Origin: Halomonas litopenaei
GTDB lineage: Bacteria > Pseudomonadota > Gammaproteobacteria > Pseudomonadales > Halomonadaceae
Assembly (NCBI RefSeq): GCF_017303055.1
Contig: NZ_JAEKJT010000002.1
Coordinates: 39,204-103,203, forward strand
DNA length: 64,000 nt
Direction of reading: 5' to 3'
Part shown: positions 25,301 through 34,767 of the stretch, one piece after another
Position numbering within the stretch: position 1 is the stretch's first letter
How the letters are laid out: every line of letters starts with the position of its first letter
Position numbers and translations under genes: made by a program
Notes under the pieces: model-generated
The model's input: only the letters and a program-made list of their open reading frames with translations
Databases searched by the model: none
What the model was told of the DNA's origin: nothing

Positions 25301-28300
25301 GGGCGCCGTTCACCGGCAGCATCACTGATCCCGCGGCGGTGGACGGCGACGTCACCGACATCGACGCCGGTGACACCCTGCGCCTGGCCACCCTGCTGGA
25401 AAACACCGGCGGCGGCGGCGCCTTCGATGTGGCGACCTCGATCGAGCTCCCCGCCGACCTGGCATTCGTGGGCGGCAGCCTGGCCTCCGCCAATCTGATT
25501 CTGACCCTGGGCGATGGCACGGTGCTCACCGAAGGCACGGACTACAGCGTCAGTGGCACCACCATAACCTTGCTGGACGCCGGAGGACAGGCAACGCTCC
25601 AGGCGGGGCGCGATGGTAGCGCCAGCGACGACGCCGGCCGCAACATCATCGTCATCACCTACGATGTGATCGTGGCCTCGGCGGTGGCCGCCAGCCGTAC
25701 CCTCGGCACCACCGCCACCCTGAACTACTACGCCAGCACCAACGGCGGTCCCGACTTTACCGCCACCGATCTGAGTGACGACGCTACCCAGCAGGTGGCG
25801 GCACCGACCATCACTACCACCTTTGCCGACGGCGGCAGCGCCACCGCCGACGATTCCAGCGAGTCCCACACCGGCGGCGCCAACCTGGTGGTTGGCGAGT
25901 CCATGCTCTATGACATCGTCGTCACCTTGCCGGAGGGCGGCACCCAGAACCTGCGCATCTCGGACCTGATCCCGCCGGGCATGGCGCTGGACACCAGCTT
26001 CAATGGCAACACCGGCTACGAGTTGATCACCCTGGCAAGCGGCAGCGGGAACCTGAGCGACGATTTTGCTGGCAGCGTCAGCGTCGGCGGCGTCACCGGC
26101 CCGAGCGGTATGCTGGTCGATGACGAAGGCGTCAACGCCGTCTTCTCCTTCACCGCCGCCAGTGCCACCGGCGACAATGACGCCGGCAACAATACCTTTG
26201 TGCTGCGCGTGCGGCTGATCGCTACCAATACCCTCAACAACCAGGACAACAGCGAGAACAGCAACCCCAACTTCACCCACGAGCACAAGGCCAGCTTGAG
26301 CTATCAGGACGCCGACGGCGACGAGGTCAACGGCAGCACCGCCGTGGAGCGCGATGTCAGCCAGTCAGGCGCAGGTCCCATCACCACCCTGGTGGAGCCC
26401 GCCGTCACCGTCGAGCAGACGCTGACGATACCGGCCGACCCAGGCCTCGGTATCGATGCCGGCGACGCCATCGAGTACACCGTGGTGCTGACCAACGTTT
26501 CCAATTTCGGCGCCTTCGACCTCGACCTGTCGGTCGCCCTACCGACGGAGCTGGACAGCCCGAGCCTAGCCTCGGTCAGCTTCAGCGACGCTACGGGCCC
26601 AAGCCTCGCCGACTTCGAGATCATCGGCACCAGTCTGCGCCTGAAGGCCGGCAGTGACGTCGACCTGCGCTCGTCACAGACCATCACCCTGGTCATTCAG
26701 GGCACCGCCAGCGCGACCGCCGTCAACCTGGCCAACCTGACCTCGGTAGCGCGGGTCGACTGGACCAGTCTGAATGACGAGACCACCACCAGCGCCGGGG
26801 AAGAGCGCGACGGCAGTGACGGCGCCATCTTCACCGGTGTGATCAACGATTACCGTAACGTCGATACCCTGGAAATCCCCATTGCCCAGACGCTGCAGGT
26901 GTCGAGGGTTGGCGGCATGGAGGGCACGGAGGCCGCAGATCCCACCAACGCCGAGTTCGAAGATGTCGCAGTAGGTGAGATCATCCGCTATCGGGTCGTG
27001 GCGCTGCTGCCAGAAGGTTCCATCACCAACTATCAGCTCGTTATTGAGGTCGATGAGGGACTGACCATTCTTCCCGAAACCGCCAACAACATCCTGATGG
27101 CGGTCCTCTCCAACAATGGCAGCATTACCAGTACCGATCCCACCACCGGCGACCCCATCGACCTGAGTCCTTATGCGATCAGCGGCAACGGACAATCTTC
27201 CGAGGCAGGCCTGATCAACCCGGACTTGTCCAACGGACTGAACACTGAGCTAGCCAGCGGCCTCTATGCCATCACCAATGGTGGACGCACCCTGACGATC
27301 AGCCTAGGGAACCTGCTCATCAATGATGGCAACGATAGCGACCGGGAGGGCATCTCGCTGGAGTTTAATGTCCGCGTCGACAACGTCAGTGCCAACCAGA
27401 CAGGCACAGCACTCGGTCTCACCGTTATCGAGAACCGCGACGACGCAGCCTTCGGCTCCCAGACCTTGACCCAGGTGATCGCCGAGCCTTCCTTTACCGA
27501 CATGGCCAAGACCGTGGAGGCGTTCAATCCCAGCATTGGCGGCGGTGATGGCTCGGCGACCGTCCAGGTCAGCTTCGAACAGGACGGCGGCATGCCGGCC
27601 TACGACGTGGTGCTGACCGACGCCTTTCCTTCGGGCAGCAACTACGTCATCGACCGCATCGTCATCGACGGCCAGACCTATTCCCTGTCCGACCTGCCGG
27701 ATGGCGTCACCGCCACCGCCTCGGGGTCAGGCATCAGCGTGACCTTTGCCCAGCTCGATCCCGGCACCGAGGTCAGCGTCGTCTATCGTGTCGAGGTACC
27801 CAATAACACGGTGGTCGTCGATGCCCAGGCACAGCTGATCTGGTCGAGCCTACCGGACTCCGCCGAGGCGGACGGCGGCGCCTTTACCGACTTCGGCGGC
27901 AGCGATATTGGCGCAGACGGTACCGCTCAAGGCGAACGTACCGGCGATGACGGCAACGGCGGTCTCAATGACTATCTGCTGACGGCCAGCGCCAGCCTAG
28001 GCGTGATCAGCGGCACCCTGTGGGATGACACCCTGTCGCCTACCAGCAGTGCCAGCCCGGATGGTGCAGGCCTTGACGGTGTCACCGTCACCCTAACCTG
28101 GGATGGCAACAACGACGGCGACTTCGACGACGTCGATGACCTCACCTTTACCACCCTGACAGACGTAAACGGCAACTACTCCTTCGGGGTGCTGCCCTCG
28201 GGCAACTATCGCATCTCGGCCAGCGAGAGCCTCACCGACGCCAGCGCCGGCAAGCTGAAGGCACGTATCGACTCCGACGGCACCTTAGGTGACGGCAGCC

Positions 28301-31300
28301 TGTCATCGATCACCGGCGACGTCGACGGCGCTGACACCTTCGATGCCGATATCGGCTATGTCGAACTCAACGACGCCCCGGTGCACACCTTGCCGGCCTC
28401 GCCGGTCAGTGGCAATGAAGACACCGAGTTCGCGATCCCCGGCATCAGCGTCAGCGACCCGGACGCCCTCCCCTCCAGCATCCTGACCACCGAGCTGAGT
28501 GTGCCCGCTGGCACTCTGACCCTGGACCAGGGCGGCGGGAACGCCACTATCACCACCAATATCAGCGGCAGTGGCAGCACCACGATCACCATCGAGGGCA
28601 CCCTGGCTGATATCAACGCCGCTCTCGCCAAACTCAGTTACAAAGGCGCCGAGAACTTCAACGGCGATGTGACGCTGACCATCACCACGAACGACAACGG
28701 CAACTTCGGCGACCACCCGGACAATGGCAACGGCAACCCCAATGAACCCGACGACGCCCTGGAGACCACCGACACCCTGACCATCGAGGTGATCGCGGTC
28801 AACGACGTGCCCGAGGCCATCGCCGACAGCGCACTCGCGGTGGAGGCCGGTGGACGCTTCAATACCAATGGGGTAAATCCCAACGGCTTTGTGGTCGCCA
28901 ACGATGACGACGCGGACCTCAACGATGCCGATCCCGACGTGTTGACGGTAGTTCAGGCAGGCGTCAGTGGCGGTGCCCTGCAAGCGGTCAGCGACGATCC
29001 GACCCAGCCCACCCGCATTCAGGGGCGCTACGGCACCCTGGTGATCGGGGCCGATGGATCGGCAGAGTACCTGCTGGACAACGACAACCCCGCCGTCGAG
29101 GCACTGAGGCAGAGCGGTGATCCGCTGCCCGACCCCGAGATCTTCGTCTACAAAATCAGCGATCGCGCGGGCGCCATCTCCGATGCCGCGACCATCACCA
29201 TCACCATTGAAGGCGCCAATGACGCTCCCGTGGGTGTCGATGATAACGCCGTGGCCATCGAAAAAGGCGGCGTCGCCAATGCCACCGGCGGGCAGGATGG
29301 CACTGGCGATGTGCTCGACAACGATACCGACGTGGACGCCTTCGGTGAGACGAAAGTCGTCACCGGTATCCGTGAAGGCGACGATATCCTGGGCTCCTTC
29401 GAGGACGTCAGCAGCGCGACCGACATCGAGGGTGAGTATGGGATCCTGACCATCAACCCCGACGGCAGCTACACCTACGTCATCGATGATACTGTCCCGG
29501 CTGTCGAGGCGCTGGCGAGCGGCGACACCCTGTCGGAGACCTTCACCTACCGGGTCACCGATGCCGAGGGCCTGGATGGCGCCGCGGTGCTGACCATCAC
29601 CATTCGCGGCGCTCAGGACGCCCCCATCGCCACCGACAACAGCACCAGCGCTCAGGCCCCATCCACCGACGGGTCGACCGCGGCGGTGGACGGCCGCGGC
29701 AACCTGATCACTGACAACGACGGCGACGGCATCGACAGCGACGTGGACACGGTCGACCAGGGCGCCCTGCGCGTGGCCGGGATTCGTGCGGGCAGCGAGA
29801 GCGCTGGCGGTAGCCTCAGCGTCGTCGGCAGCGCCGGTGCCAGCGTGAACGGCATGTACGGTCGCTTGATCGTTACCGCTGATGGCGGCTATCGCTACGT
29901 GGTCGACGGCGGCAACGCCGCTGTCCAGGCTCTGGCCGTGGGCGACACCCTGAATGAGACCTTCACCTATCAGGTTCGTGACAGTGCGGGCAATACCGAC
30001 CTGGCAGAGCTGGTAGTCACCGTGGTGGGTGCCAACGACCCGCCCACCCTGGTCGCCGACAAGGCCGTTGCGGTAGAAGCCGGCGGCACCGCCAATGGCA
30101 CCCTGGGCACCGACCCCAGCGGCAACGTACTGACCAACGACAGTGATGTCGACGGCCAGGCCATCACGGTCGATCAGGTGCGCTTCGCTACCACAACGGT
30201 GTCTGCCGGGCAGGCGCTGGCGGGTCGCTTCGGTACGCTGACGCTCAATAGCGACGGCAGTTACAGCTACGTCGTCGACAACAGCAACCCGCAGGTGGAG
30301 GCCCTCAGGACCGCCAACGATACCCTCACCGACGTGTTCATCTACCGTGCGGTCGATCCGCTCGGCGCGACCACCTCGGCCCGCTTGACCATCACCATCG
30401 AGGGCCGCGACGACGCCCCGGTGGCGTCGAATAACATCGCCCTGGCGGTGGCCCGCAACGAAGACGGCAGCGCGCGCAACCCCAGCGGCAATGTGCTGAC
30501 CAATGACAGCGATATCGATGCCGGCGACCGGCTGGCGGTCAGCGGCGGCCGCCCTGGTAGCGAGGCCTCCGGCGGCAGCCTGGCGACCTTGAGCGGGGGC
30601 AGCGTGGTACTGGTGGGCCAATACGGCACCCTGACCCTGAACCGGGATGGCAGCTACCTGTACGAGGTGGACCAGAACAACGCCGAGATCCTCGGTCTCG
30701 GCCCGCTGGAGTTCCGTCGCGATATCTTCACCTATCAGGCCCGCGACCTGGCTGGCCTGACCGACCTGGCAGAGCTGACCGTCTTCGTGCGCGGCCAGAA
30801 TCAGGCACCGGACCCGGTCAACGACAACGGCCTGGCGGTGGAAGCCGGCGGTCGCGACAACGCCACGGCCGGTCAGGATGCGGTGGGCAACGTGCTGACC
30901 AACGATATCGACGTGGACGGTGATATCAATCTGGGCATCGACCTGCTGGGCCCCAACCTTAGCGTCACCGGTGTGGCAACGGGCGACGGCACCGCGGGCA
31001 GCCTGGGTAACGCCCTCAAGGGACGTTACGGCAGTCTGATCATGAATGCCGACGGCAGCTATCGCTATGCGGTCGACGACGATGATCCACGGGTCCAGGC
31101 CCTGCGTGTCAGCGGCCAGACCTTGAGCGAAAGCTTCACCTACGCCCTGACGGATCGCTGGGGAGGCGCCAGCAGTGCCACCTTGACCATCACAATCGAC
31201 GGTCGCAATGACGACCCAACCGCCCGCGATGACGCCGGTCAGGCCATCGATACCGGAGGTGGGGCTGGCCGACCTGATGCCGTCGGCAATGTGCTGCCCA

Positions 31301-32271
31301 ACGACAGCGACCCTGACGCCACGGCGAACGGCGAAACCCAGCGTGTCGCCTCGGTCTCCCAGCAAGGCGTATCGGCCCAGGCCGGCGAGCCGCTGCAGGG
31401 TCGCTACGGCACCCTGATCATCGAGGCCGATGGCAGCTATCGCTACTTCATTGATCGCACCAACCCCGAGGTGCTGCGGGCCAGCGGCCTTGGCCCGGTG
31501 CTTGAAGAGGCGTTTGTCTACACCCTGGTGGACCGCGCCGGAGCCACCGACACCGCGACCCTGACGCTGACCCTGGACATTGCGGCCCCCTACATCCCGA
31601 TCAAGAGCGGCGATATCGGGCCCCATTTTCAACATCGCGAAGGCCTCACCCCCAGCACCCAGGGGCTCGGTGACCTCGATCCGGTGGTCTTTGTCACCCC
31701 AGAGGTCGAGCGCAACAATCGCGAGGTCACCGACTACCTACGGCTGTCCCATGGTGGCCAGCCGCTGCTGGTGCGCCCCTTCGAGACGCGTATTGCATCC
31801 TTGGCAGAAGGCCTGGGCCAGGTTCAAGGCCAGTACGTGTCCTATGGCGTGGCGCTCAGTCGGGCCTTCGCCGAGCTCGACCAGATCAAGCTGCTGGGCC
31901 GACACGGCCGTACCGACCTCACCGCCGATGGACTGCTGGCCGATCCCTCGCTGTATGCCCCCACGCGAGAGCAGCTACTGGGCAATGCCGACGCTTCCTC
32001 TGCCACGGCCGCCCCCTCTACCACGGCCGCACCCTCTACCACGGCCACTTCCTCTGCCACCGGGGAAGCACAGCAAGCGCCCACCCCCGAACAACAGCGC
32101 TTCGACGGTCGCCCGCCGTTGCCCGAGGGAGCACAATGGCTGGCCGACACTCCCCTGGATAGCGACGCCACCGACAAGCGGCAGGACGCCGCACCGGCGA
32201 CCGCCAGTGGCTTCCGCCAGCAGCTGCTGGCCATGGCGGACACCACTGCGCCACTGCGCGGAGACCCGTAA
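22387..32271 (+). CDS. Giant LEPR-XLL / DUF4347 / VCBS-repeat surface protein
   Basis: This predicted surface or secreted protein of 3294 residues has no ordinary signal peptide. It begins with the LEPR-XLL element (RRIALEPRLLFDGA, residues 8-21), an N-terminal tag of very large exported proteins. A DUF4347 domain follows (about 60-215; VVLDARLSDQQRQ, IFSHGSDGQFQLG, LLLYGCRVA). Then come a long series of DUF11-like beta-sandwich repeats (about 235-1870), an SdrD B-like domain (about 1872-1990), a cadherin-like domain, seven VCBS repeats (about 2138-3060) and a distinct C-terminal region ending in Ala/Thr/Ser repeats. Classical RTX nonapeptides are absent. GGAG precedes the start. It heads an operon with TolC-, HlyD- and M50-type genes, which probably export or process it. 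A role in adhesion or biofilm is inference. Confidence 0.88.
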   Translation: MKGSRTRRIALEPRLLFDGAMAASADHADSDQQQDTGDKDKVAVTPASQSDGEGARSTSARHLVVLDARLSDQQRQAIRDGLADDAEWIVVDSDENGVAAITSALAGMDQVQSIEIFSHGSDGQFQLGNTLISSQTLSDFNQQLGQWRDALSADADLLLYGCRVAASDHGVAFLENLSEATGMDVGASSDNTGSTLEGGDWVLERQLGELDDDRGVAVAALASLDGLLADAQPVADLPASSAQVPLGETFEFSVNVSNASSAQEGYAPFVQLVVPATGKDGAGAAVDDGITITSASYLGGQLDLLSVTFDANGQAEHPLARGSDGQPLVINAADFGARAGDTLIVVALPFASLTAEQPDIEVTFTGRLSALADTAQTNGSPDLVIQALAGFELGNDAQSNPEQDPTLLGSAVAFTITPTVIAVEQTLNMSEGDTTTGENYPHSLVTTVRPAGAGITAQTLTDVVITQPIPTNVQVTAIDPGAGTLTSITLASGLTLVRPDLIQRAIDGDAFITSYTVTHDSLTEAQSSRVDFFVPEYDADGNAILDPTNGNEETITFGAPSGAGVWLPLDSRDRNPNDPDGKVSFAGTGDEISFVAKSLTVEKSASVVVDTGSSGLTPGDTLEYQLEVALSDYFAFGKDTQLEGQFIVTDSLGDGQTLTGVPTLTLYSGTNATTIELDVTSTTNTDGTTTLVFDIAESIRKALGDQAWLAGDAAFDNVIDAGATRALISYRAVVDDVYSDDNVTDHPDINEGDSIGNSAQVNATLLYDANNLTKETETDTSSTNLTVPISDVDIAIEGGVTELAPGDEVTFTLSYDLVTGDHEGFQLIAYLPLPLLDTGVVGTDWNGLNPPGSWSMHPDNTWTGSIASVESGPGNSIVFTFDDLSATQASTIAVSFTMTVGNQPFADGRSLDVLAESRQTTTIDKTELISQDVVKVQSVAEPVVSITHGVVSSTNGSVSGTSGSWNAPGTSGAPFTGSITDPAAVDGDVTDIDAGDTLRLATLLENTGGGGAFDVATSIELPADLAFVGGSLASANLILTLGDGTVLTEGTDYSVSGTTITLLDAGGQATLQAGRDGSASDDAGRNIIVITYDVIVASAVAASRTLGTTATLNYYASTNGGPDFTATDLSDDATQQVAAPTITTTFADGGSATADDSSESHTGGANLVVGESMLYDIVVTLPEGGTQNLRISDLIPPGMALDTSFNGNTGYELITLASGSGNLSDDFAGSVSVGGVTGPSGMLVDDEGVNAVFSFTAASATGDNDAGNNTFVLRVRLIATNTLNNQDNSENSNPNFTHEHKASLSYQDADGDEVNGSTAVERDVSQSGAGPITTLVEPAVTVEQTLTIPADPGLGIDAGDAIEYTVVLTNVSNFGAFDLDLSVALPTELDSPSLASVSFSDATGPSLADFEIIGTSLRLKAGSDVDLRSSQTITLVIQGTASATAVNLANLTSVARVDWTSLNDETTTSAGEERDGSDGAIFTGVINDYRNVDTLEIPIAQTLQVSRVGGMEGTEAADPTNAEFEDVAVGEIIRYRVVALLPEGSITNYQLVIEVDEGLTILPETANNILMAVLSNNGSITSTDPTTGDPIDLSPYAISGNGQSSEAGLINPDLSNGLNTELASGLYAITNGGRTLTISLGNLLINDGNDSDREGISLEFNVRVDNVSANQTGTALGLTVIENRDDAAFGSQTLTQVIAEPSFTDMAKTVEAFNPSIGGGDGSATVQVSFEQDGGMPAYDVVLTDAFPSGSNYVIDRIVIDGQTYSLSDLPDGVTATASGSGISVTFAQLDPGTEVSVVYRVEVPNNTVVVDAQAQLIWSSLPDSAEADGGAFTDFGGSDIGADGTAQGERTGDDGNGGLNDYLLTASASLGVISGTLWDDTLSPTSSASPDGAGLDGVTVTLTWDGNNDGDFDDVDDLTFTTLTDVNGNYSFGVLPSGNYRISASESLTDASAGKLKARIDSDGTLGDGSLSSITGDVDGADTFDADIGYVELNDAPVHTLPASPVSGNEDTEFAIPGISVSDPDALPSSILTTELSVPAGTLTLDQGGGNATITTNISGSGSTTITIEGTLADINAALAKLSYKGAENFNGDVTLTITTNDNGNFGDHPDNGNGNPNEPDDALETTDTLTIEVIAVNDVPEAIADSALAVEAGGRFNTNGVNPNGFVVANDDDADLNDADPDVLTVVQAGVSGGALQAVSDDPTQPTRIQGRYGTLVIGADGSAEYLLDNDNPAVEALRQSGDPLPDPEIFVYKISDRAGAISDAATITITIEGANDAPVGVDDNAVAIEKGGVANATGGQDGTGDVLDNDTDVDAFGETKVVTGIREGDDILGSFEDVSSATDIEGEYGILTINPDGSYTYVIDDTVPAVEALASGDTLSETFTYRVTDAEGLDGAAVLTITIRGAQDAPIATDNSTSAQAPSTDGSTAAVDGRGNLITDNDGDGIDSDVDTVDQGALRVAGIRAGSESAGGSLSVVGSAGASVNGMYGRLIVTADGGYRYVVDGGNAAVQALAVGDTLNETFTYQVRDSAGNTDLAELVVTVVGANDPPTLVADKAVAVEAGGTANGTLGTDPSGNVLTNDSDVDGQAITVDQVRFATTTVSAGQALAGRFGTLTLNSDGSYSYVVDNSNPQVEALRTANDTLTDVFIYRAVDPLGATTSARLTITIEGRDDAPVASNNIALAVARNEDGSARNPSGNVLTNDSDIDAGDRLAVSGGRPGSEASGGSLATLSGGSVVLVGQYGTLTLNRDGSYLYEVDQNNAEILGLGPLEFRRDIFTYQARDLAGLTDLAELTVFVRGQNQAPDPVNDNGLAVEAGGRDNATAGQDAVGNVLTNDIDVDGDINLGIDLLGPNLSVTGVATGDGTAGSLGNALKGRYGSLIMNADGSYRYAVDDDDPRVQALRVSGQTLSESFTYALTDRWGGASSATLTITIDGRNDDPTARDDAGQAIDTGGGAGRPDAVGNVLPNDSDPDATANGETQRVASVSQQGVSAQAGEPLQGRYGTLIIEADGSYRYFIDRTNPEVLRASGLGPVLEEAFVYTLVDRAGATDTATLTLTLDIAAPYIPIKSGDIGPHFQHREGLTPSTQGLGDLDPVVFVTPEVERNNREVTDYLRLSHGGQPLLVRPFETRIASLAEGLGQVQGQYVSYGVALSRAFAELDQIKLLGRHGRTDLTADGLLADPSLYAPTREQLLGNADASSATAAPSTTAAPSTTATSSATGEAQQAPTPEQQRFDGRPPLPEGAQWLADTPLDSDATDKRQDAAPATASGFRQQLLAMADTTAPLRGDP
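28798..31590 (+). repeat. Seven tandem VCBS repeats (about 400 bp period)
   Basis: Each unit follows one plan: an NDAP-type entry, AVEAGG-type strand, GNVLTNDxDVD turn, YGTLTLNxDGSYxYxVD hairpin, then FTYxxxDxxG and LTITIxG. Units start near 28798, 29215, 29610, 30030, 30405, 30795 and 31203. They are diverged from one another, so the array is old rather than a recent amplification. The acidic turns are likely calcium-binding. Confidence 0.9.
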
Positions 32272-32300
32272 CAATGACAGTGTCACGACAAGGAAACGGC

Positions 32301-33893
32301 ATGTACCGACTCACCCTCCCGGCGCTGGCGGTCACCGCCGGCCTGGGTCTCAGCGCCTGTGCAAACCTGGAGCCACAGCCCTACGACGCCGATCAGATCC
32401 GCCAGCGGGCGATCAGCGATCAGGCTCAGATGTATCGCTTGCAGGAGCCGCTGAACCAGCCGGTCACCTTCTATGAAGCCGCCGCCCGCGCGCTGAAGTA
32501 CAACCTGGACTATCGCCTCAAGCTGATGGAGAGTGCGCTGGCGTCGAACCTGCGGGACGTATCGCGCCACGAGCTGCTGCCGCAGATCGTTGCCGAAGCC
32601 GGGTACAGCGACCGCAGCAACGATTCAGGGGGCACCTCCATCGGTATCGAGGATGGCGAAGAAAGCTTGCGCCCCTCGACCTCCGAGGAGCGCTACCGCT
32701 CTACCGCGGGTCTCGGCTTGTCCTGGAGCCTGTTGGACTTCGGCCTGGCCTATTACGAGAACCAGCAGAAGGCCGATCAGATGCTGATGGCCGAGGAGCG
32801 TCGCCGCAAGGTCGCCCAGAATGTGCTGCGCGACGTGCGCAACGCCTACTGGCGAGCGCTGGCCGCCCAGCGCCTGATTCCCCAGTTGAACGTCCTGCTG
32901 GCGCGCACCGAGGTAGCCCTGGACGCCGCCCGCGAAGCCCAGCGGCAGGGACTGCTGCCCCGCCAGGAGGTGCTGGCCTACCAGCGAGCGCTGCTCGATT
33001 CCACCACCCTGCTGACTGCACGCCGCCAGGACCTGGAGCTGGCCAAGACCGAGCTGGCGGCGCTGATGTCGCTGCCTCCCGGCACTCGCCTGATCCTGGC
33101 CGACGAGCCAGAGATGCCGCTGCCTCCCGAGGTCACCGACATCGAGCGTCTCGAACAACTGGCGCTGCAGCACCGTCCTGAGATCATGGAAGAGTGGTAT
33201 CGCAAGCGGGTCAACCAGAACGATCTGGAGGCGGCCAAGCTGCGCCTGTGGCCCAATATCACCGTCAGTGCTGGGGTGCAGTACGATTCCAACGACTACC
33301 TGTACAACAACGACTGGACCGAGACCGGCGTCAACGTCTCGCTGAATCTGTTGAAGCTGTTGTCCTACCCCGATCTGGACAATGCCCAGCAAACCCAGGG
33401 CGGTGTCGATGATCTCAGGCGTACCGCGCTGTCCATGGCCGTGCTGACCCAGGTTCGCGTTGGCGCCCTGCGCTACCACCTGGCCCGCGAAGAACTCCAG
33501 TACAGCGATGAAAGCCTTGAGGTAGACGAGGATCTGCTGGCCTACGCCAAGGCAGCCGCCAGCTCATCCATCGGCTCCGAACTGGAGGTTATCCGCGCCG
33601 AGAGCCGCTACCTGCTGTCCCAGTACCAGCGTGAAGCCGCCTATTCCCGTGCCCAGGCGGCCTGGGGACGGTTGTTCAATTCGGTAGGACTGGACGTGAT
33701 GCCCGAGACCATCGCCCAGCATGACATTCAGACCCTGGCGCGAGAGATCGAGAACACCATGACCACCCATGAGCGCCAGGGCATCATTGCGCCCCATCCA
33801 GGACAACCCGCGGCGACCACCCCGGGGCCGACCCTCGAGCCGCGTCCGGCACCCGCTGTCGACGGTCAGGGAGGTGCCAACGATGCGGTATAG
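32301..33893 (+). CDS. TolC-family outer-membrane channel lipoprotein
   Basis: This 530-residue protein has a lipoprotein signal (hydrophobic core then LSAC lipobox), which favours the ATG at 32301; an ATG at 32274, two bases after the giant gene's stop, is an in-frame alternative. The body has two related halves of long helices with beta-barrel strands, as in TolC outer-membrane factors (LGLSWSLLDFGLAYYENQQ and RVGALRYHLAREELQYS). It would form the outer-membrane exit duct for the adaptors encoded next. Its last codons overlap the next start by 11 bases. The C-terminal 45 residues are Pro/Ala/Thr-rich and probably disordered. Confidence 0.88.
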   Translation: MYRLTLPALAVTAGLGLSACANLEPQPYDADQIRQRAISDQAQMYRLQEPLNQPVTFYEAAARALKYNLDYRLKLMESALASNLRDVSRHELLPQIVAEAGYSDRSNDSGGTSIGIEDGEESLRPSTSEERYRSTAGLGLSWSLLDFGLAYYENQQKADQMLMAEERRRKVAQNVLRDVRNAYWRALAAQRLIPQLNVLLARTEVALDAAREAQRQGLLPRQEVLAYQRALLDSTTLLTARRQDLELAKTELAALMSLPPGTRLILADEPEMPLPPEVTDIERLEQLALQHRPEIMEEWYRKRVNQNDLEAAKLRLWPNITVSAGVQYDSNDYLYNNDWTETGVNVSLNLLKLLSYPDLDNAQQTQGGVDDLRRTALSMAVLTQVRVGALRYHLAREELQYSDESLEVDEDLLAYAKAAASSSIGSELEVIRAESRYLLSQYQREAAYSRAQAAWGRLFNSVGLDVMPETIAQHDIQTLAREIENTMTTHERQGIIAPHPGQPAATTPGPTLEPRPAPAVDGQGGANDAV

Positions 33894-34767
33894 ACGACAT
33901 CCCTCGCGGCTGTCAGCGCTCATCACCACGGCCATGTTGGCGGGTACCACCATCAGCGGCGCCTGGGCCCAGTCCAGTGACAATCAGGGCGCCATACGCG
34001 CCCTGCTCGCGCCCCACACCGATGCCACCCTGTCCAGCCAGATGGAAGGTACCCTGTCTGAGCTGCCGGTTAGCCTGGGCGTCCAGGTCGCTGAGGGCGA
34101 TACCCTGGCCCGCTTTGACTGTCGGATTGAGCAGGCCAGAGTTAACGTGGCCAATACCGAGCTGGGCGTGGCCCGGCTCAACAGCCAGGCCAAGGACCGC
34201 CTGCGGCGACTGGACGCGGTGGGTGATCTCGAGGTGGCGCTGGCCCGCGCCGAGGTCGAAAAGGCCCAAAGCACCCTCAACCTGGCCGCCGCACAGCGCG
34301 ATCGCTGCACCTTGACCGCGCCGTTCAGCGGTCGCATCGCGGCGGTGCATGTGAAGCCGTTTCAGACCATGTCGGCAGGCACACCGATTCTGGACCTGGT
34401 CGCCGACGGGCCACTCAAGGTACGCCTTAACGCTCCGTCCTCGAGCCTGGCCTCGCTCAGCGTCGGCCAGCCGTTGACCCTCAACATCAGCGAGACCGGC
34501 AAGCGCTACGCCGCTACTCTCAGCGCCATCAATGCCCGGATCGATGCTGTTGCCCAGACCGTCGAGCTGGAAGCCGAGCTTGACCAGGCCCACCCGGAAC
34601 TGGTGGCGGGCATGACCGGGCGAGCCCTGCTGGACGCCCCCGACGCGAGCATTCCCGACCAGAGCACTCTCGACCAGAGCACCCTCGACCAGAGCCCCCT
34701 CGACCAGAGCCCCCTAGATCAAAGCACCCAGGAAAGCACTACTCCCGAGCCACAGGACAACCCATGA
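33883..34767 (+). CDS. Periplasmic adaptor (HlyD/RND membrane-fusion type) with signal peptide
   Basis: The 294-residue adaptor has a cleavable signal ending GAWAQ. The lipoyl-like half motifs appear as EGTLSELPVSLGVQVAEGD and APFSGRIAAVHVKPFQTMSAG, separated by a short helical hairpin (LDAVGDLEVALARAEVEKAQ), followed by a beta-barrel domain. This is the architecture of small membrane-fusion proteins linking an inner-membrane machine to TolC. GGAGG lies 8 bases before the ATG at 33883, inside the TolC gene. The C terminus has a five-unit Asp-Gln-Ser repeat. It overlaps the next gene by 4 bases. Confidence 0.85.
   Translation: MRYRRHPSRLSALITTAMLAGTTISGAWAQSSDNQGAIRALLAPHTDATLSSQMEGTLSELPVSLGVQVAEGDTLARFDCRIEQARVNVANTELGVARLNSQAKDRLRRLDAVGDLEVALARAEVEKAQSTLNLAAAQRDRCTLTAPFSGRIAAVHVKPFQTMSAGTPILDLVADGPLKVRLNAPSSSLASLSVGQPLTLNISETGKRYAATLSAINARIDAVAQTVELEAELDQAHPELVAGMTGRALLDAPDASIPDQSTLDQSTLDQSPLDQSPLDQSTQESTTPEPQDNP
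34662..34735 (+). repeat. 15-bp in-frame tandem repeat (Leu-Asp-Gln-Ser-x)
   Basis: Five copies of a 15-base unit (consensus gaccagagcaccctc) encode repeated DQSTL/DQSPL at the adaptor's C terminus. The first four are nearly identical; the fifth is diverged (gatcaaagcacc). Confidence 0.9.

Noticed and set aside
24601..26286. 561-codon open frame on the minus strand inside the first giant gene
   Set aside because: Gly/Val/Ala/His-rich translation with no motif; explained by codon bias of the plus-strand gene.
28303..31635. 1110-codon open frame on the minus strand opposite the VCBS repeats
   Set aside because: It is a shadow of the repetitive, high-GC coding strand; its translation is low in information and shows no domain, while the plus strand reads as clear VCBS repeats.
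22387..32271. Calling the first giant protein an RTX type I adhesin
   Set aside because: No GGxGxDxxx nonapeptides, no type I C-terminal signal seen, and the neighbouring export genes lack an ABC ATPase; the LEPR-XLL start points to another route.
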